From positions 744,001 through 808,000 of the forward strand of contig NZ_FOQV01000002.1 in NCBI RefSeq assembly GCF_900113835.1: DNA of 64,000 bases, written 5' to 3'. The position numbers and the translations under genes are program-made. Below, piece by piece: positions 62,184 through 64,000 of the stretch. Within the stretch, counting starts at the first letter, position 1. Each line of letters starts with the position of its first letter. The notes below the pieces were generated by a model. The model had not been told where the DNA came from and did not search any database. It was given only the letters and a program-made list of their open reading frames with translations. The DNA is from Allobosea sp. OK403 (GTDB taxonomy: Bacteria; Pseudomonadota; Alphaproteobacteria; Rhizobiales; Beijerinckiaceae).

Positions 62184-63056
62184 ATGTTCGCACCAGACAT
62201 CATCCTCGCAGCCGTGCTGAACGGCCTGATGACCGGCTCGGTCTATGCGCTGATCGCGCTGGGCCTGACGCTGGTCTATGGCGTGCTGCACATCATCAAT
62301 TTCGCCCATGGCGCGACGCTCACGGCGGCGATGTTTGCCGTCTATGTCGCGCACGCCGTCTTCAAGCTCGATCCCTATATCGCGCTCTTCATCGTCACGC
62401 CGCTGTTCTTCGGGCTGGGCTACGGCGTGCAGCGCTTCGTCATCGGCCCGGCAAGCCATGGCGAAGACCGCAACATCCTGCTGGTGACGCTGGGCCTCTC
62501 GATCCTGATCGAGAACGCCATGCTCGCGATCTTCCGCTCCGATACGCGCTCGATCGACGTGCCCTACGCCTTCTCCTCGATCGATCTCGGCTTCACCTTC
62601 CTGGCGCTGCCACGCGTGCTCGCCTTCGGCGTAGCGTTGCTGGTCGCGCTGCTGCTTGGCCTGCTGCTCACCCGCACCGACACCGGCAAGGCGATCCGCG
62701 CGGTTGCCCGCGAGAAGACCGGGGCAGCGCTGGCCGGCATCGACGTCGCCCATATCTACGCCGTCACCTTTGGCCTGGGCGCGGCCTGCGTGGCGATCGC
62801 CGCCTGCCTCTTGATGCCGACCTTTTACGTAACGCCACGCGCCGGCAACGCCTTCGTGCTGGTCGCCTTCACCATCGTCGTGCTCGGCGGCATGGGCTCG
62901 ATCCCCGGAGCGCTCCTGGGCGCCCTCTTCATCGGGGTCGTCGAGAGCCTGTGCGGTTTGTTCTTCGGCGAGAGTCTGGGCCAGATCGGCATCTTTCTGA
63001 TCTTCATCCTGGTGCTGCTGGTGCGGCCCACCGGCCTGTTTGGAGCGCGCGCATGA
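62184..63056 (+). CDS. Branched-chain-type ABC transporter permease (LivH-like)
   Basis: A protein of 290 residues with about eight hydrophobic segments. Family motifs: ALIALGLTLVYGVLHIINFAHGA near the start, RAVAREKTGAALAGID (EAA-like loop) and GGMGSIPGALLGALFIGVVE near the end. It forms the channel with the next gene product. Its stop overlaps the LivM-like start as ATGA at 63053-63056. Confidence 0.93.
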   Translation: MFAPDIILAAVLNGLMTGSVYALIALGLTLVYGVLHIINFAHGATLTAAMFAVYVAHAVFKLDPYIALFIVTPLFFGLGYGVQRFVIGPASHGEDRNILLVTLGLSILIENAMLAIFRSDTRSIDVPYAFSSIDLGFTFLALPRVLAFGVALLVALLLGLLLTRTDTGKAIRAVAREKTGAALAGIDVAHIYAVTFGLGAACVAIAACLLMPTFYVTPRAGNAFVLVAFTIVVLGGMGSIPGALLGALFIGVVESLCGLFFGESLGQIGIFLIFILVLLVRPTGLFGARA

Positions 63057-64000
63057 GCACCTCGCGCGCCTTCGCCCCCGCACTCGTCCTGCTCCTGCTG
63101 GCGGCGCTGATCCCGGTCTTCGTCACCGCCAATACGGTGCTGAACTTCATCGTCTTCACGCTGATCATCGCACTGGCGGCCCAGGGCTGGAATCTGCTCG
63201 GCGGGCTCTGTGGCCAGTTCTCCTTCGGCCACGCCGCCTTCTTCGGCAGCGGCGCCTATGCGGCCGCACTGCTGCAGGCGCGCTATGGCGTCAATGCCTG
63301 GGCAGCCTTCACTGCGGCCATCGCATTCGCGGCGCTGGTCGGCTGGATCATCGGCTATCTCAGCTTTCGCTCAGGGCTGCGCGGCTCCTATTTCGCGCTG
63401 GTGACGCTCGCCTTCGCCGAGGTCTTCCGCATTCTCGCCAATGCCTCGGCCTTCACCGGCGGAGCGGCCGGCACGTTGATCAAGCTCGATATCCGGCCCG
63501 AGAACTTCCAGTTCGCCAGCCGCGCCGCCTTCGTCTGGATCGCTCTCGCGCTCGTCGGCTTCACCTTGCTACTGACGACGGCGATCACCCGCTCACGCCT
63601 CGGCGCCTGGTTCGCCGCCGTGCGCGAGAACGAGGATGCGGCGCGCGCACTCGGCGTCGACACGCTTGCGGTGAAGCTCAAGGCGATCACACTCTCGGCC
63701 GGCATCACCGGCGCGGCCGGCGCGCTTTATGTGCAATATTACCTCTATCTCGACGCCAACATCGCCTATGGCTCCTGGATCTCGATTGAGGCGCTGATCG
63801 CCCCGATCATCGGCGGCATCGGCACACCGCTTGGACCGATCGTCGGCGCGGTGACGCTGCATGGCCTGGGCGAACTGACGAAGCTCTTCGCCAGCGGCAT
63901 CCCCGGCATCGATCTCGTGATCTATGGCGCGCTGCTCGTCACCGCGATCGCCTTCGCGCCCGACGGCATGATGGGCCTGCTGAAGCGGTTGGGCCGCGGC
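63053..64000 (+). CDS. Branched-chain-type ABC transporter permease (LivM-like), truncated by window end
   Basis: From ATG 63053 the frame is open for 316 codons to the window edge without a stop, so the C-terminus lies outside. It reads MSTSRAFAPALVLLLLAALIP, then IVFTLIIALAAQGWNLLGG and FSFGHAAFFGSGAYAAALL, which are LivM marks. RSRLGAWFAAVRENEDAARALGVD is the EAA loop and IAPIIGGIGTPLGPIVGA follows. The ATPase genes livG/livF presumably follow. The frame overlapping from 63040 is a shadow. Confidence 0.93.
   Translation, partial: MSTSRAFAPALVLLLLAALIPVFVTANTVLNFIVFTLIIALAAQGWNLLGGLCGQFSFGHAAFFGSGAYAAALLQARYGVNAWAAFTAAIAFAALVGWIIGYLSFRSGLRGSYFALVTLAFAEVFRILANASAFTGGAAGTLIKLDIRPENFQFASRAAFVWIALALVGFTLLLTTAITRSRLGAWFAAVRENEDAARALGVDTLAVKLKAITLSAGITGAAGALYVQYYLYLDANIAYGSWISIEALIAPIIGGIGTPLGPIVGAVTLHGLGELTKLFASGIPGIDLVIYGALLVTAIAFAPDGMMGLLKRLGRG

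Noticed and set aside
63040-63789. 249-codon frame at the right edge
   Set aside because: Arg-rich shadow; the true LivM-like frame starts at 63053 and is open to the window end.

Overview
The window is GC-rich alphaproteobacterial chromosome, most likely from Hyphomicrobiales and perhaps a Bosea-like genus. That placement is inference. It rests on the xerC-priA-atpHAGDC neighbourhood with a separate F1 operon, an ethylmalonyl-CoA mutase, a short PutA with an Lrp-type divergent regulator, an alphaproteobacterial-type LexA box (GTTC-N7-GTTC), a CtrA-type box (TTAA-N7-TTAA), and many palindromic intergenic repeats.

Layout. 0-9.8 kb: a catabolic region with the end of an FAD amine/amino-acid oxidoreductase, three DapA-superfamily lyases, a LacI regulator with two matching operators, and a co-directional run encoding a tautomerase, an acyl-CoA dehydrogenase, a CoA-transferase, a MaoC hydratase and an amino-acid-type ABC binding protein plus permease (no ATPase). 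9.8-11.1 kb: a decayed stretch with small ORFs and the tail of a carbamoylase/hydantoinase-family amidase. 11.1-19.6 kb: an integrated island bounded by a 22/23-bp direct repeat of the 3' end of tRNA-Glu(CTC). It carries a nucleotidyltransferase-fold DUF6932-like gene translationally coupled to an unknown partner, an excisionase-like gene, a HEPN-like gene, an SOS-box-preceded operon encoding an SRAP/HMCES-type protein, and broken phage-like genes. No integrase is visible.

19.6-40 kb: housekeeping and metabolism. Genes here encode an old-yellow-enzyme reductase, ComF, glutaredoxin, DUF1178, a SleB-type cell-wall hydrolase behind a CtrA-type box, ethylmalonyl-CoA mutase, a J-domain protein, BolA, a lone AbrB-type antitoxin with a palindromic operator, MFS and EamA transporters, a thiolase, a D,D-carboxypeptidase, a CobW GTPase, a GNAT/BioF2-like protein, an acyl-CoA synthetase and a periplasmic binding protein. 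40-47 kb: a MITE-like element, Lrp regulator/putA, an ArsR/flavin oxidoreductase divergent pair, rppH and a VOC protein. 47-57.7 kb: the F1 ATP synthase operon with an unknown 150-residue protein between atpD and atpC, then priA, xerC and DUF4337. 57.7-64 kb: leuCD divergent from a GntR regulator, followed by a branched-chain-type ABC transporter that runs off the window.

Dispersed repeats are abundant. They include composite double hairpins (four near-full copies and several partial ones), a second GTCAT...ATGAC-bounded family (three copies), perfect long palindromes, a CTAG-flanked MITE-like element, and five separate tandem repeats that all have an 18-bp period. The most unusual material is the tRNA-Glu island (NTase/partner pair, HEPN-like gene, SOS-linked SRAP operon) and the extra gene inside the atp operon.
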